Positions 23,910-32,512 of a DNA stretch of 41,379 nucleotides are shown here, one piece after another. The notes under the pieces are model-generated. The model was not told where the DNA came from. It saw nothing but the letters and a program-made list of their open reading frames with translations, and searched no databases. The stretch covers positions 1 through 41,379 of the forward strand of contig NZ_JAIYEP010000037.1 in assembly GCF_020515525.1 (NCBI RefSeq). Direction: 5' to 3'. The DNA is from Rhodococcus yananensis (GTDB lineage: Bacteria > Actinomycetota > Actinomycetes > Mycobacteriales > Mycobacteriaceae). The translations under genes were made by a program, and so were the position numbers. Position 1 is the first letter of the stretch. Each line of letters starts with the position of its first letter.

Positions 23910-25751
23910 TCACTCGTAGAGGCGGCCGATGCTGTCGGCGAAGGTGTCCACCACCACCTTGCGTCGCAGTTTCATGCTCGGCGTCAGATCACCCTGTTCC
24001 ACCGTCAACTCGCGGTCGAGGATCGTGAACTTCTTGATCTGCTCCCAGCGGTTCAGCTGGAGGTTGAGTTCGTCGATGTGCCGCGAGATCAGGTCGTGGG
24101 TGCGTTCGTGCCGGGTGATCTCGGCGAACGACAGGCCGCCCAGTCCGTTGTGCTGCGCCCAGTCGGTGGTGGACTCGGCGTCCAGCGCGACCAACGCGAC
24201 GCAATACGGTTTGCCTTCGCCGTGCACGATGATCTCGGCGGACTGCGGGGAGATCCCCTTGAACATCGACGCGATCGACGCGGGCGCCACGTATTTGCCC
24301 TGTGACGTCTTGAACATGTCCTTCTTGCGGTCGGTGATCCGCAGGAAGCCGTCGGCGTCGATGTCGCCGATGTCGCCGGTGTGGAACCAGCCGTCCGATT
24401 CGAGTGCTTCGGCGGTCGCCTCGGGCCGATTGTGGTAGCCGGTCATCACGCCCGGACCCTTGATGAGCACCTCACCGTCCTCGGCGATCCGGATCTCGGT
24501 GCCGGGTGTCGGCCAGCCGACCGTCCCGATCCGATTGGCGTACGGACGGTTGACGACCGACGCCGCGGACGTCTCGGTGAGTCCGTAACCTTCGAGGACG
24601 GGGATGCCGACGGCGTCGAACCACTGCGCGACGTCGGTGTTGAGCGCGGCGGAGCCGGAGATGAAGAACCGGAGCCTGCCGCCGAAGCGTTCGCGGATCG
24701 TCGAGAACACGAGCCGATCGGCGAGCTGCCGCTGGATCGAGTCGAGTACGCCGGGGGAACGGTGTTCCTGCTGGGCCTGCGACACGCGCACCCCCACCCC
24801 GATCGCCCAGTCGAAGATCTTCTTCTTGGCGCCGCCCTCGTCCTCCATCATCGCTTCGACGCGCGCGTGTGCCTTCTCGAAGATGCGCGGCGCGGCGCCC
24901 ATGAACGTCGGCTTCACGACGGCGAGGTTATCGACGATCTTGTCGACGCGCCCGTCGACGGCGGTGGCGTGTCCGATCTGGATGGGGATGGTCAGCAGCA
25001 CCTTGCCGAACACGTGCGACAGGGGAAGCCACAGGTACTGCAGGTCGTCGGCGCCCACGAGCCCGATGGAATCGACGGCCGCCGCCTCGTACGTCCACGC
25101 GGAGTGCGGCAACCGCACGCCCTTGGGTCGACCGGTGGTTCCCGAGGTGTAGATGACGGTCGCCAGGTGGTGCGGTTCCAACTGGTGGATCCGATCCATG
25201 ACGACACTGCTGTTGTCGTCCAGGAGTTTCCGTCCGAGTTGTTCGAGTTCGTCGAACGTGATGACCCAGTCGCCGTCGCCCGGCCCGTCGATCACCACGA
25301 CCTTCTCGACGGCGGAGAGTTCGGACCGATGCTCGGTGAGTTTGGCGACCTGTGTGTCGTCCTCGGCGATGACGACACGGCTCCCGGAATTCTCGACGAT
25401 GAAGGCGACGTCGGGGGCGTTGGTCGTGGGGTACACGGTGGTGGTGGCGCCGCCCGCGCACATCACCGCGAGATCGGCGAGCACCCATTCGTACCGCGTG
25501 GACGACGCCAACGCGACGCGATCCTCCACGTCCAGGCCGAGGGCGAGCAGGCCGGCGGCGAGCAGTCGTACCCGGTCGCCGGTCTGTTCCCACGTGACGC
25601 TCGTCCATCCGCCCGCCCCGTCCGGGAAGCGGAACGCCTCGGCGTCGGGTGTCCGCGTCACGCGGTCGATGAACAGTCGGGCCACGGACGGCGCTCGGTT
25701 CTCGATCTTGGCGTGGTCGACCTTTTCGTCGGAAGCGCGCATGGGGGTCAT
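23910..25751 (-). CDS. Long-chain fatty-acid-CoA ligase (FadD15-like)
   Basis: 613 residues. The AMP-binding P-loop Y-T-S-G-T-T-G-R-P-K-G is near residue 190. L-E-G-Y-G-L-T-E-T-S-A-A lies in motif A5, D-G-W-F-H-T-G-D-I-G-D-I-D is present, and the hinge reads I-T-D-R-K-K-D-M-F-K-T-S-Q-G-K-Y. The long linker R-I-F-E-K-A-H-A is typical of the FACL/FadD15 group. It activates fatty acids to acyl-CoA via acyl-AMP for beta-oxidation or lipid synthesis. A nearby ATG (25742) is an alternative start. It is the first gene of a three-gene run with the DUF5313 and NRAMP genes. Confidence 0.93.
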   Translation of the reverse strand: MTPMRASDEKVDHAKIENRAPSVARLFIDRVTRTPDAEAFRFPDGAGGWTSVTWEQTGDRVRLLAAGLLALGLDVEDRVALASSTRYEWVLADLAVMCAGGATTTVYPTTNAPDVAFIVENSGSRVVIAEDDTQVAKLTEHRSELSAVEKVVVIDGPGDGDWVITFDELEQLGRKLLDDNSSVVMDRIHQLEPHHLATVIYTSGTTGRPKGVRLPHSAWTYEAAAVDSIGLVGADDLQYLWLPLSHVFGKVLLTIPIQIGHATAVDGRVDKIVDNLAVVKPTFMGAAPRIFEKAHARVEAMMEDEGGAKKKIFDWAIGVGVRVSQAQQEHRSPGVLDSIQRQLADRLVFSTIRERFGGRLRFFISGSAALNTDVAQWFDAVGIPVLEGYGLTETSAASVVNRPYANRIGTVGWPTPGTEIRIAEDGEVLIKGPGVMTGYHNRPEATAEALESDGWFHTGDIGDIDADGFLRITDRKKDMFKTSQGKYVAPASIASMFKGISPQSAEIIVHGEGKPYCVALVALDAESTTDWAQHNGLGGLSFAEITRHERTHDLISRHIDELNLQLNRWEQIKKFTILDRELTVEQGDLTPSMKLRRKVVVDTFADSIGRLYE

Positions 25752-25838
25752 GCCCTTCAGTCTAGGAAGAGAAGGGCGAGGTGGCAGTCCCTTTCCTCGA
25801 CGTCGTCGGACCCATCGAGGAGCGGACTTCGGTCCCGC

Positions 25839-26417
25839 TCACTCGGGTGCGAGGTCGACGATCCGCAGTTCCGTCAGATCACTGACGTAGCGGCCACCCT
25901 TGACGTCACCGGGGACGACGAGCCGCGGCTGTTCGAGGGGAGTTCCGTCTTCCGTGTACGCGACGAGGACCGGGGTACCCGCGAAGTCGGGGGAGATCTC
26001 ACCCCACGAGAGCGTGCCGATGTACCCGTCGGAGGCGTTCGCGACGATCGCGAACGCGAGCAGCGGATTGTGGGTGTCGGGGTCGACTGCGGGTTCGGCG
26101 GCCGACACGATGTCGAACAGCGCGGCGCCGTCGTAGGTGTGATTCTGGGCTCCCCTGCTCGAATCGAACGAAACAGATTGTGTCCGTATCGGATAGGACC
26201 GCAGTGATTCGAGGGTGAGAGAGGTCGGCCGGAGGATGTCGCCGGTGACGGCGACCTCGCCGGGACGGTGCTCCGTCACCGGTGCGGTCGCGTCGACCGT
26301 GCTCGTGTCGGTGGTGTCCGGCTGCTCGGCGGTGCTCGCGGGTGAGCAGCCGGCGAGGAGCACGCCGGCCGCGGTGAGTGCGAGGACGGCGTGGGCCGTG
26401 GTACGGCGGATGCGCAT
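25839..26417 (-). CDS. Lipoprotein with molybdopterin-oxidoreductase-like domain
   Basis: 192 residues from the ATG of M-R-I-R-R-T-T-A-H. A lipoprotein signal ends at L-L-A-G-C (Cys near 24), followed by a Thr/Asp-rich linker. Residues about 55-190 show the sulfite-oxidase-type fold pattern seen in PF00174: L-T-L-E-S-L-R-S-Y-P, Y-D-G-A-A-L-F-D-I-V, and the C-terminal R-L-V-V-P-G-D-V-K-G-G-R-Y-V-S. The Cys that ligates molybdenum is not seen, so this is probably a non-catalytic or cofactor-free member. It is divergent from the ArsR-type regulator, with 170 bp between. Confidence 0.78.
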   Translation of the reverse strand: MRIRRTTAHAVLALTAAGVLLAGCSPASTAEQPDTTDTSTVDATAPVTEHRPGEVAVTGDILRPTSLTLESLRSYPIRTQSVSFDSSRGAQNHTYDGAALFDIVSAAEPAVDPDTHNPLLAFAIVANASDGYIGTLSWGEISPDFAGTPVLVAYTEDGTPLEQPRLVVPGDVKGGRYVSDLTELRIVDLAPE

Positions 26418-26560
26418 CGAGATGGTGTGTCCTTTCGTGCGGCAGATGGCCGGTGCGGCGCTGCGTTGATCGGCATATGCGGATGTATCGATCATATTCA
26501 GCAGCAGATGCGGAAGCTCTCGAGATCTCCGACACTTTTCCGGGCCGATGGTCAGTCCTG

Positions 26561-26578
26561 TATAAGACATGGCTTATA
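26561..26578. promoter_or_regulatory. Palindromic operator of the ArsR-type regulator
   Basis: TATAAG-ACATGG-CTTATA, a perfect 6-bp inverted repeat with a 6-nt spacer, located 10 nt before the GTG of the ArsR gene. The position over the core promoter indicates autorepression. The A/T-rich half-sites also serve as a likely -10. Confidence 0.65.
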
Positions 26579-26588
26579 TGATGGTGAC

Positions 26589-26963
26589 GTGCACGGCTTC
26601 GAAGTGATCGCCGATCCGGTACGCCGCCGGATCCTCGAACTGCTCGCCGACGGTTCCCGGACCGCCGGCGACGTCGTCGACGTGGTGCGCGCCGAGTTCG
26701 CGATCTCTCAGCCGGCTGTGTCGCAGCACCTGAAAGTATTGCGAGACAACCGATTCGTGACCGTGGTGCCTGTCGGTAATCGTCGGCTGTACGCACTCGA
26801 TCCGTCGCCGATCGCGGATCTGGAGAACTGGCTGGCGCGGGTGCGTCCGAGGCCCGCGCCGGCGTTCGATGCGCTCGCCACCGAGATCGCACGTGGCCGG
26901 CGGGAACGCCGCCGGCGCGAGAGCCGCGGGCCCGCCACCGAGGAGAACAGGAGAACGTCATGA
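26589..26963 (+). CDS. ArsR-family transcriptional regulator
   Basis: 124 residues from a GTG. The start agrees with the family opening F-E-V-I-A-D-P-V-R-R-R-I-L-E-L-L. The winged helix includes F-A-I-S-Q-P-A-V-S-Q-H-L-K-V-L-R-D-N-R-F-V (recognition helix), then a wing and an Arg-rich C-terminal tail (R-G-R-R-E-R-R-R-R). There is no metal-binding Cys motif (ELCVCDL), so it belongs to the non-metal branch that is regularly paired with an SRPBCC/AHSA1 gene, as here (4-nt overlap). A small-molecule or autoregulatory role is likely. Confidence 0.9.
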   Translation: MHGFEVIADPVRRRILELLADGSRTAGDVVDVVRAEFAISQPAVSQHLKVLRDNRFVTVVPVGNRRLYALDPSPIADLENWLARVRPRPAPAFDALATEIARGRRERRRRESRGPATEENRRTS

Positions 26964-27586
26964 AGGAACCCGACACTCGCTCCGCGACCGTCCGCCGCAT
27001 CGTCGGACGTCGCACCGTCGACGGGCGCGTTGCCTCCGTCGTCACGATCTCGCAGAGCTACCCGACCACCGCCGACGACCTCTGGGACGCCTGCACCGAC
27101 CCGGAACGGATTCCGCGCTGGTTCCTCCCCGTCACCGGAGATCTTCGGGTCGGCGGTCGCTACCGGCTCGAGGGCAACGCCGACGGAGAGATCCTCACGT
27201 GCGACCCGCCGCGTTCGTTCACCGCGACCTGGGAATTCGGCGGTGCCACGAGCTGGATCGAAGTGGCGGTCATCCCCGAGCCCGGAGGCCGTGCACGCGT
27301 CGAACTGGCCCACATCGCCCACGTCGACGACCATTGGGAACAGTACGGTCCGGGGGCCGCCGGAATCGGCTGGGACCAAGCACTTCTCGGACTCGGACTG
27401 CACCTCGACACGGGCGCAGCGGTGGATCCGGCCGAGTTCCAGGAATGGGCGACGGGCCCGTCCGGTCGGGCCTTCGTCGCCGACGCGGGCAACGGATGGC
27501 GCGACGCCGACGTCGCCGGCGGCACCGACGCCGCGACGGCGGGTGCCCGCGCCGATCGGACGGTGGCCTTCTACGCGGGGGTCTGA
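26960..27586 (+). CDS. SRPBCC (AHSA1-like) domain protein
   Basis: 208 residues. It starts at the ATG overlapping the ArsR stop. The core T-I-S-Q-S-Y-P-T-T-A-D-D-L-W-D-A-C-T-D-P-E-R-I, then R-W-F-L-P-V-T-G-D and G-G-R-Y-R-L-E-G-N-A, is the classical AHSA1/START barrel, followed by an extended acidic C-terminus with W-D-Q-A-L-L-G-L-G. The protein should bind a hydrophobic ligand. Pairing with ArsR suggests that the regulator controls this gene through the palindrome upstream. The chemistry is unknown. Confidence 0.88.
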   Translation: MKEPDTRSATVRRIVGRRTVDGRVASVVTISQSYPTTADDLWDACTDPERIPRWFLPVTGDLRVGGRYRLEGNADGEILTCDPPRSFTATWEFGGATSWIEVAVIPEPGGRARVELAHIAHVDDHWEQYGPGAAGIGWDQALLGLGLHLDTGAAVDPAEFQEWATGPSGRAFVADAGNGWRDADVAGGTDAATAGARADRTVAFYAGV

Positions 27587-27689
27587 TCCCGGCTCCGGGG
27601 CCGCCCCGCACGCAGGGACTGTGACACGGACCATGTTCGCGCGGTAGTTTGGTGTAACTCCGAGAACTACTCACCGGTAGGGGTGTGAC

Positions 27690-29243
27690 ATGCCTGCTCC
27701 GAGCACTGCGACGTTCGCGAGGCTCGCCGATCTCATCGCGATCGACGACGCGTCCGACCGCCCGACCCGTGCCGTCGTCGAGGCCTTCAGCGGTCGCGAA
27801 CTCTCGACCGTGCCGATCGGCACCGCCGACGACGCGCGCGCCGCGATCGACCGGGCCCGCCGGGCGCAGGTCGCGTGGGCGCGCACCCCGATCGAGGACC
27901 GTGCCCGGATCTTCCTGCGCTACCACGACCTCGTACTCGCCCGCCGCGACGAGCTGATGGACATGGCGCAGGCCGAGACCGGGAAGTCGAGGTCGTCGGC
28001 GCAGGAGGAGGTCCTCGACATCGCGATGACCTCGCGCTACTACGCGCGTACCGCCGCCGGGCTGCTGCGTCCCCGACGCGCGACCGGGATGCTGCCGATG
28101 CTCACGAAGACCACCGTCCACCACCATCCCAAGGGGGTCGTGGGCGTCATCTCACCGTGGAACTACCCGATGACGCTCGCCGTGTCGGACGCGATCCCGG
28201 CGATGCTCGCGGGCAACGCCGTCGTCCTCAAGCCGGACAGTCAGACACCGTACTGTGCGCTGGCCGTCGCCGAGCTGCTGTACGAGGCGGGGCTGCCGCG
28301 CGACGTGTTCGCGGTCGTCCCCGGGCCGGGTTCGGTCGTGGGCACCGCGCTCGTCGAGAACACCGACTACCTGATGTTCACGGGGTCGTCGCAGACCGGA
28401 CGGATCCTCGCGGAACAGGCCGGTCGCCGACTGATCGGGTTCTCCGCCGAACTCGGCGGCAAGAACCCCATGATCGTCACCGAGGGTGCGAACCTGCGCG
28501 AGGTCACCGACGCCGCGATGCGCGCGTGCTTCTCGAACTCCGGTCAACTGTGCATCTCCATCGAGCGGATCTACGTGGAACGGTCGATCGCACCTGAATT
28601 CCTGCGTATGTTCGGTGACCGGGTTCGCAAGGTCGCGCTCGGTGCGAGCTACGACTTCGACGTCGAGATGGGTTCGCTCGTCAACGAGACCCAGGTCGAG
28701 ACCGTCTCGAAGCATGTCGCCGATGCCGTGTCGAAGGGTGCCACCGTCGTCGCCGGCGGCAAGCCCCGCCCCGATCTCGGCCCGCTGTTCTTCGAACCGA
28801 CCGTGCTCACCGATGTTCCCGAGGACGCCGACTGCTTCGCCGACGAGACGTTCGGCCCGCTCGTGTCGGTGTATCCCGTCGACGACGTCGACGAGGCGAT
28901 CCGTCGCGCCAACGACACCGAGTACGGGCTCAACGCATCGGTGTGGGCGGCGACGAAGAAGCAGGGCGAGGAGATCGCCGTGCAGATCCGCACGGGCACG
29001 GTCAACGTCGACGAGGGTTACGCGCCGGCGTGGGGCAGCACCGCCGCCCCGATGGGCGGTGTGGGTATCTCGGGTGTCGGACGCAGGCACGGACCCGACG
29101 GTCTGCTCAAGTACACGGAGGCACAGACGGTCGCGGTGACGCGGGTGCTCAACCTCGACGGCCCGCGCGGCCTGCCGAAGAAGGTGTGGGCGAAGGCGCT
29201 CGCACCGTTCATCGCGGCGATGCGCTGGCTGCCGGGTCGGTGA
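27690..29243 (+). CDS. gabD2: Succinate-semialdehyde dehydrogenase (NADP+), GabD2-type
   Basis: 517 residues, full length. The P-W-N-Y-P motif is near residue 155, the Gly motif reads F-T-G-S-S-Q-T-G, the general base Glu lies in A-E-L-G-G-K-N-P, and the catalytic Cys288 lies in S-G-Q-L-C-I-S-I-E-R. It oxidises succinate semialdehyde to succinate, linking GABA or 2-oxoglutarate decarboxylation products to the TCA cycle, like Rv1731. This intact copy may cover for the broken ALDH at 7.3-8.7 kb. The ORF is single and flanked by a hairpin array at its 3' end. Confidence 0.94.
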   Translation: MPAPSTATFARLADLIAIDDASDRPTRAVVEAFSGRELSTVPIGTADDARAAIDRARRAQVAWARTPIEDRARIFLRYHDLVLARRDELMDMAQAETGKSRSSAQEEVLDIAMTSRYYARTAAGLLRPRRATGMLPMLTKTTVHHHPKGVVGVISPWNYPMTLAVSDAIPAMLAGNAVVLKPDSQTPYCALAVAELLYEAGLPRDVFAVVPGPGSVVGTALVENTDYLMFTGSSQTGRILAEQAGRRLIGFSAELGGKNPMIVTEGANLREVTDAAMRACFSNSGQLCISIERIYVERSIAPEFLRMFGDRVRKVALGASYDFDVEMGSLVNETQVETVSKHVADAVSKGATVVAGGKPRPDLGPLFFEPTVLTDVPEDADCFADETFGPLVSVYPVDDVDEAIRRANDTEYGLNASVWAATKKQGEEIAVQIRTGTVNVDEGYAPAWGSTAAPMGGVGISGVGRRHGPDGLLKYTEAQTVAVTRVLNLDGPRGLPKKVWAKALAPFIAAMRWLPGR

Positions 29244-29249
29244 CCCCGA

Positions 29250-29262
29250 CCCCCTTCGGGGG
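29250..29262 (+). terminator. Short GC hairpin after gabD2
   Basis: CCCCC-TTC-GGGGG starts 7 nt after the gabD2 stop. A 5-bp stem without T-tract is weak on its own and probably acts together with the long hairpin that follows. Confidence 0.45.
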
Positions 29263-29266
29263 CGGC

Positions 29267-29319
29267 TGAGCGAATGTATCGCTCGCTCTATTGATGAGAG
29301 TGAGCGATACATTCGCTCA
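29267..29319. terminator. Long 18-bp (extended 23-bp) inverted repeat, bidirectional terminator or repeat element
   Basis: The arm TGAGCGAATGTATCGCTC (29267-29284) is perfectly repeated in inverse at 29302-29319. A G-T pair and CTCT/AGAG (29286-29289/29297-29300) extend the stem to 23 positions with a 7-nt loop ATTGATG. It lies exactly between the converging gabD2 and efflux genes, as expected for a bidirectional terminator. Each arm is itself a palindrome (GAGCGA-N5-TCGCTC), which is more than termination requires. Confidence 0.7.
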
Positions 29320-29336
29320 CACCGGGGGTGGGGTGC

Positions 29337-30911
29337 TCACGGCTCGGGGACGGCCTTGTCGTCCAGCGTCGTCGCGAGTGGTTTCTCGACGACGAAGCAC
29401 AGTGCGATCGCCGCGACCACCGCGAGTGGGGCGATCACCAGATAGATCGGGGTGAGCGCGTCGTTGTACGACTCCAGCAACGGAATCCGTGCGGCGTCGT
29501 CCAGGGCGTGCACTGCGTCGGGGGTCAGTGAATTGGGGCTCGACCCCGGAATCGCGTCGGACGGAACGCGCTCGGTGACGAGCATCGCGAGGCGCGCGGT
29601 GAACACACTGCCGACCACGCCGGAGCCGAGTGTCGCACCGATCTGCCGGAAGTAGTTGTTTCCGGCCGTCGCGGTGCCCACCTCGTCGATGGGGAACGAG
29701 TTCTGCACGACCAGCACGAGCAACTGCATCGACAGGCCGAGCCCGATGCCGTGCACCGCCAGGTAGCAGCCGAGCACCCAGATCGGTGTGTCGACCGTCA
29801 GCGACGACAGCAACGTCATGCCGATCGCGACGAGGATCGAGCCGACGATGGGCAGCATCTTGTAGCGACCGGTGCGGGTCACCCAGCGACCCGACAGCGT
29901 CGATGTCACGAACAGCGAGCCCATCATCGGCAGCATCAGGAGACCGGCTGCGGTGGCGCTCTTGCCCGCGACCATCTGCAGGTAGGTGGGCATGTATGCC
30001 GCGACGCCGAACAGAGCGATACTGATCAGCAGACCGGCGAGCGTGCACAGGTCGAAGTTGCGGTCGCGGAACAGGTGCAGCGGCAGGACGGGTTCGGCGG
30101 CGTGCCGCTCGATCCACACGAACAGCACGACCGCGACGACGGTCGCCGCGATCATGCCGAGGATGGTCGGCGACGTCCATCCGTAGTGCAACCCGCCGAG
30201 GGTGCCGACGAGCACGAGCAGCGTGGTCGCGGCCGACAGCACGGCCATCCCGGCGACGTCGATCGGTGGGCGCGCGCCGTGTCTGCGGGGCAGTCGCAGG
30301 AAGAACACGGCGCCGAGCAGCGCGAGACCGCCGATGGGCAGGTTGATCCAGAACGCCCAGCGCCAGCCCGGGCCCTCGGTGAACCACCCGCCCAACAGCG
30401 GCCCGCTCACCGACGACAACGCGAACACGCTCGTCATCACACCCATGTACTTGCCGCGCTGGCGCGCCGGGATGACGTCGGCGATGGTCGCCTGCGACAG
30501 GATCATCAGTCCGCCACCGCCGAGACCCTGGATGGCCCGGCCGACGATGAGCCAGGTGATGCTCCCGGCGGTCGCGCTCACCACCGAACCCGCGACGAAC
30601 ACCGAGATCGCTGTGATCAGAAGGGGTTTCCTGCCGAACAGGTCGCTGAGTTTGCCGTAGATCGGCATCATGATCGTCGACGCGAGGATGTATGCGGTGA
30701 TGACCCACAGCATCATGTCGACGCCGTTCAACTCGCCGACGATCGTCGGCAGCGCCGGGTTGAGAACGGTCTGGCTCAGCGACGCGGCGAGCATCGCGAG
30801 CATCAGGGCGACGAAGATCAGCGTCACGCGGGGTGGTTGCGTCGTATCCGCGGATTCCGGCGTGATATCCGTCCCGGTGACGTCGGACGGCTTCTGCACG
30901 TGCGCGGTCAT
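29337..30911 (-). CDS. DHA2-family drug:H+ antiporter (EmrB/QacA type)
   Basis: 524 residues from the ATG of M-T-A-H-V-Q-K-P-S-D. About fourteen membrane helices are present. Motif A reads G-K-L-S-D-L-F-G-R-K-P-L-L, motif C S-S-V-S-G-P-L-L-G-G-W, and motif D1 appears near A-L-P-T-I-V-G-E-L. It exports hydrophobic or cationic toxic compounds using the proton gradient. It is downstream of and overlaps (ATGA) the TetR gene, whose operator lies upstream of the pair, so drug-induced expression is likely. Confidence 0.93.
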   Translation of the reverse strand: MTAHVQKPSDVTGTDITPESADTTQPPRVTLIFVALMLAMLAASLSQTVLNPALPTIVGELNGVDMMLWVITAYILASTIMMPIYGKLSDLFGRKPLLITAISVFVAGSVVSATAGSITWLIVGRAIQGLGGGGLMILSQATIADVIPARQRGKYMGVMTSVFALSSVSGPLLGGWFTEGPGWRWAFWINLPIGGLALLGAVFFLRLPRRHGARPPIDVAGMAVLSAATTLLVLVGTLGGLHYGWTSPTILGMIAATVVAVVLFVWIERHAAEPVLPLHLFRDRNFDLCTLAGLLISIALFGVAAYMPTYLQMVAGKSATAAGLLMLPMMGSLFVTSTLSGRWVTRTGRYKMLPIVGSILVAIGMTLLSSLTVDTPIWVLGCYLAVHGIGLGLSMQLLVLVVQNSFPIDEVGTATAGNNYFRQIGATLGSGVVGSVFTARLAMLVTERVPSDAIPGSSPNSLTPDAVHALDDAARIPLLESYNDALTPIYLVIAPLAVVAAIALCFVVEKPLATTLDDKAVPEP

Positions 30912-31588
30912 GGATGCGTGACCTCTCGGAACAGTGAACACGCGGCGCGCAGTGCGTCCGCGGCGTCCGACTCGGTGACGCCGGCCCGTGTGACGACGGG
31001 GCGCATCGCGGTGCGGAGGATCGCCCCGGCGACCGCGACGAGGAGGACCGCGGTGTCGTCCGCAGACCGCGCGGGCCGGGTGCTCGTCCACCACGGGGAT
31101 TCCGACAGGGCCGAGGCCGCGATGCCGACGGTCAGCGTCTGGACGTCGTCGATGTACCGGACTCGTCGTCGTGCCAATTCGGGGTGCCGGTCCATCAGCT
31201 CGTCGTGCAGGGGGTGCGGGATCTGTGAACCGTTGACGGTGCGATACACCTCGAGCAGCAGGAAGGCGACCTTCTCGACGAGGTCGTCGTCCGGTGCGAC
31301 GGTGAACGACGCGGCGAGGGCCTCGTCGACGACTGCGGGACGCAACCCGAGGATGGCGTCCTCCTTCGAACGGAAATAGTTGAAGAAGGTGCGTGGCGAC
31401 ACGCCGGCGTCCTCTGCGACCGATTCGACGGTGACGTCGGCGAGTCGTTCGTGGGTCGCCGCGGCGTTCGCGGCGGCCAGGTGGATCGCGGTCCACGTCC
31501 GGGCGCGTTTGCGTTCCCGATGCGAGATACCGGGGGTGTCGGGGTCCACCTGTTGTGGCGGGGAATTCGGTCGGATCCCTGAGGTCAC
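30908..31588 (-). CDS. TetR-family repressor of the efflux operon
   Basis: 226 residues from a GTG. The N-terminal helix-turn-helix (about 25-75) shows V-T-V-E-S-V-A-E-D-A-G-V-S-P-R-T-F-F-N-Y-F-R-S-K-E-D-A-I-L, a textbook TetR recognition region. The C-terminal ligand domain is Ala/Arg-rich and not assignable to a ligand. The perfect 9-bp inverted repeat just upstream of its start is its likely operator and may also influence the divergent GNAT gene. Confidence 0.92.
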   Translation of the reverse strand: MTSGIRPNSPPQQVDPDTPGISHRERKRARTWTAIHLAAANAAATHERLADVTVESVAEDAGVSPRTFFNYFRSKEDAILGLRPAVVDEALAASFTVAPDDDLVEKVAFLLLEVYRTVNGSQIPHPLHDELMDRHPELARRRVRYIDDVQTLTVGIAASALSESPWWTSTRPARSADDTAVLLVAVAGAILRTAMRPVVTRAGVTESDAADALRAACSLFREVTHP

Positions 31589-31593
31589 AGATT

Positions 31594-31625
31594 TTTACAG
31601 TAGTGCAATTATTCAGTACTGTAAA
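31594..31625. promoter_or_regulatory. TetR operator in the TetR-GNAT intergenic region
   Basis: TTTACAGTA (31594-31602) and TACTGTAAA (31617-31625) form a perfect 9-bp inverted repeat with a 14-nt A/T-rich spacer, 6 bp from the TetR start codon. It is the only strong dyad in the 87-bp gap between the divergent genes. Confidence 0.75.
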
Positions 31626-31675
31626 CGGTGTTCTCGGTGGTGATCCCGGGTGGGTGGCGTGAGAGGCTCGCGGGT

Positions 31676-32491
31676 ATGTCGTCCTCCGCCTGCCCCGATT
31701 CCGGCTCGATCTCGGTACTGGACCACCCCGTGTGGGCTTCGCTCGAGGGGGCTCACGCTCGCCTGGCGCGCCGGGTCGGTGGTGCGCGGGCGTACCTCGC
31801 GGATGTGTCCACGTTCTGTGCTGTGGCGCCGCCGTCGGGGTCCGACATGTTGATGCCGTCGGGGTCCGACATGTTGATGCCGTCGGGGTCCGACATGTTG
31901 ATGCCGTCGGGGTCCGACGACTGGGCGGATGTCGCGCGGCTCCTCGGCCCCGGTGGTTTCGCCGACATGTTCGACTGTCCGGTGCTGCCGCCGGCGCACT
32001 GGGAGACCGTCTTCGCTGTCGACGGTCTGCAACTGCTCGGGCCCGCGCGTGTCGACCGGCGGGTGGTTCCGGATCTCCTCGACGGCGCCGAACTGGTCGA
32101 ACTCGGCGACGCCGATCGCGGTGAGATGCTCGATCTGGCCGGCCGCACCCGCCCCGGACCGTTCTGGTCGCGTACTCCCGATATGGGTCTGTATCTGGGG
32201 GTTCGTCGCGGAGGTGAGTTGGTGGCGATGGCGGGGGAGCGGTTGCGTCCTCCGGGGTGGACGGAGATCAGTGCGGTGTGCACGGCGCCCGAGGCGCGCG
32301 GTCGAGGGTATGCCGCGCATCTGGTGGCGGCGTTGGTCGATCGGATCTCGGATCGTGGAGACCACCCCTTCCTGCATGTCGTGCACGACAATGTGGGGGC
32401 GATCGAGTTGTATGCGCGACTCGGGTTCCGGGTGCGTCGCGAGGTCACCTTCCGGGGCTTCCGGGTTCCCGACTCCGACCGCCGCGTGTAG
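31676..32491 (+). CDS. GNAT-family N-acetyltransferase with tandem octapeptide repeats
   Basis: 271 residues from the ATG of M-S-S-S-A-C-P-D-S-G, with GAGAGG upstream. The C-terminal GNAT domain (about 150-265) carries the acetyl-CoA loop A-P-E-A-R-G-R-G-Y-A-A-H-L-V (Q/R-x-x-G-x-G/A) and the final N-V-G-A-I-E-L-Y-A-R-L-G-F. The N-terminal half has an unusual insertion: P-S-G-S-D-M-L-M three times plus P-S-G-S-D-D, produced by 24-bp DNA repeats. The substrate is unknown. The family is of the FR47-like type. It is divergent from the TetR-efflux pair. Confidence 0.88.
   Translation: MSSSACPDSGSISVLDHPVWASLEGAHARLARRVGGARAYLADVSTFCAVAPPSGSDMLMPSGSDMLMPSGSDMLMPSGSDDWADVARLLGPGGFADMFDCPVLPPAHWETVFAVDGLQLLGPARVDRRVVPDLLDGAELVELGDADRGEMLDLAGRTRPGPFWSRTPDMGLYLGVRRGGELVAMAGERLRPPGWTEISAVCTAPEARGRGYAAHLVAALVDRISDRGDHPFLHVVHDNVGAIELYARLGFRVRREVTFRGFRVPDSDRRV
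31831..31918 (+). repeat. 24-bp tandem repeat, about 3.7 identical copies, in the GNAT gene
   Basis: The unit starting GCCGTCGGGGTCCGACATGT is 24 bp. It occurs at 31831-31854, 31855-31878 and 31879-31902 with a partial copy to 31918, all identical. Being a multiple of 3, it adds or removes exactly 8 residues per copy. Confidence 0.97.
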
Positions 32492-32512
32492 GTGTCGAGT
32501 GGAGGGAGGGAC

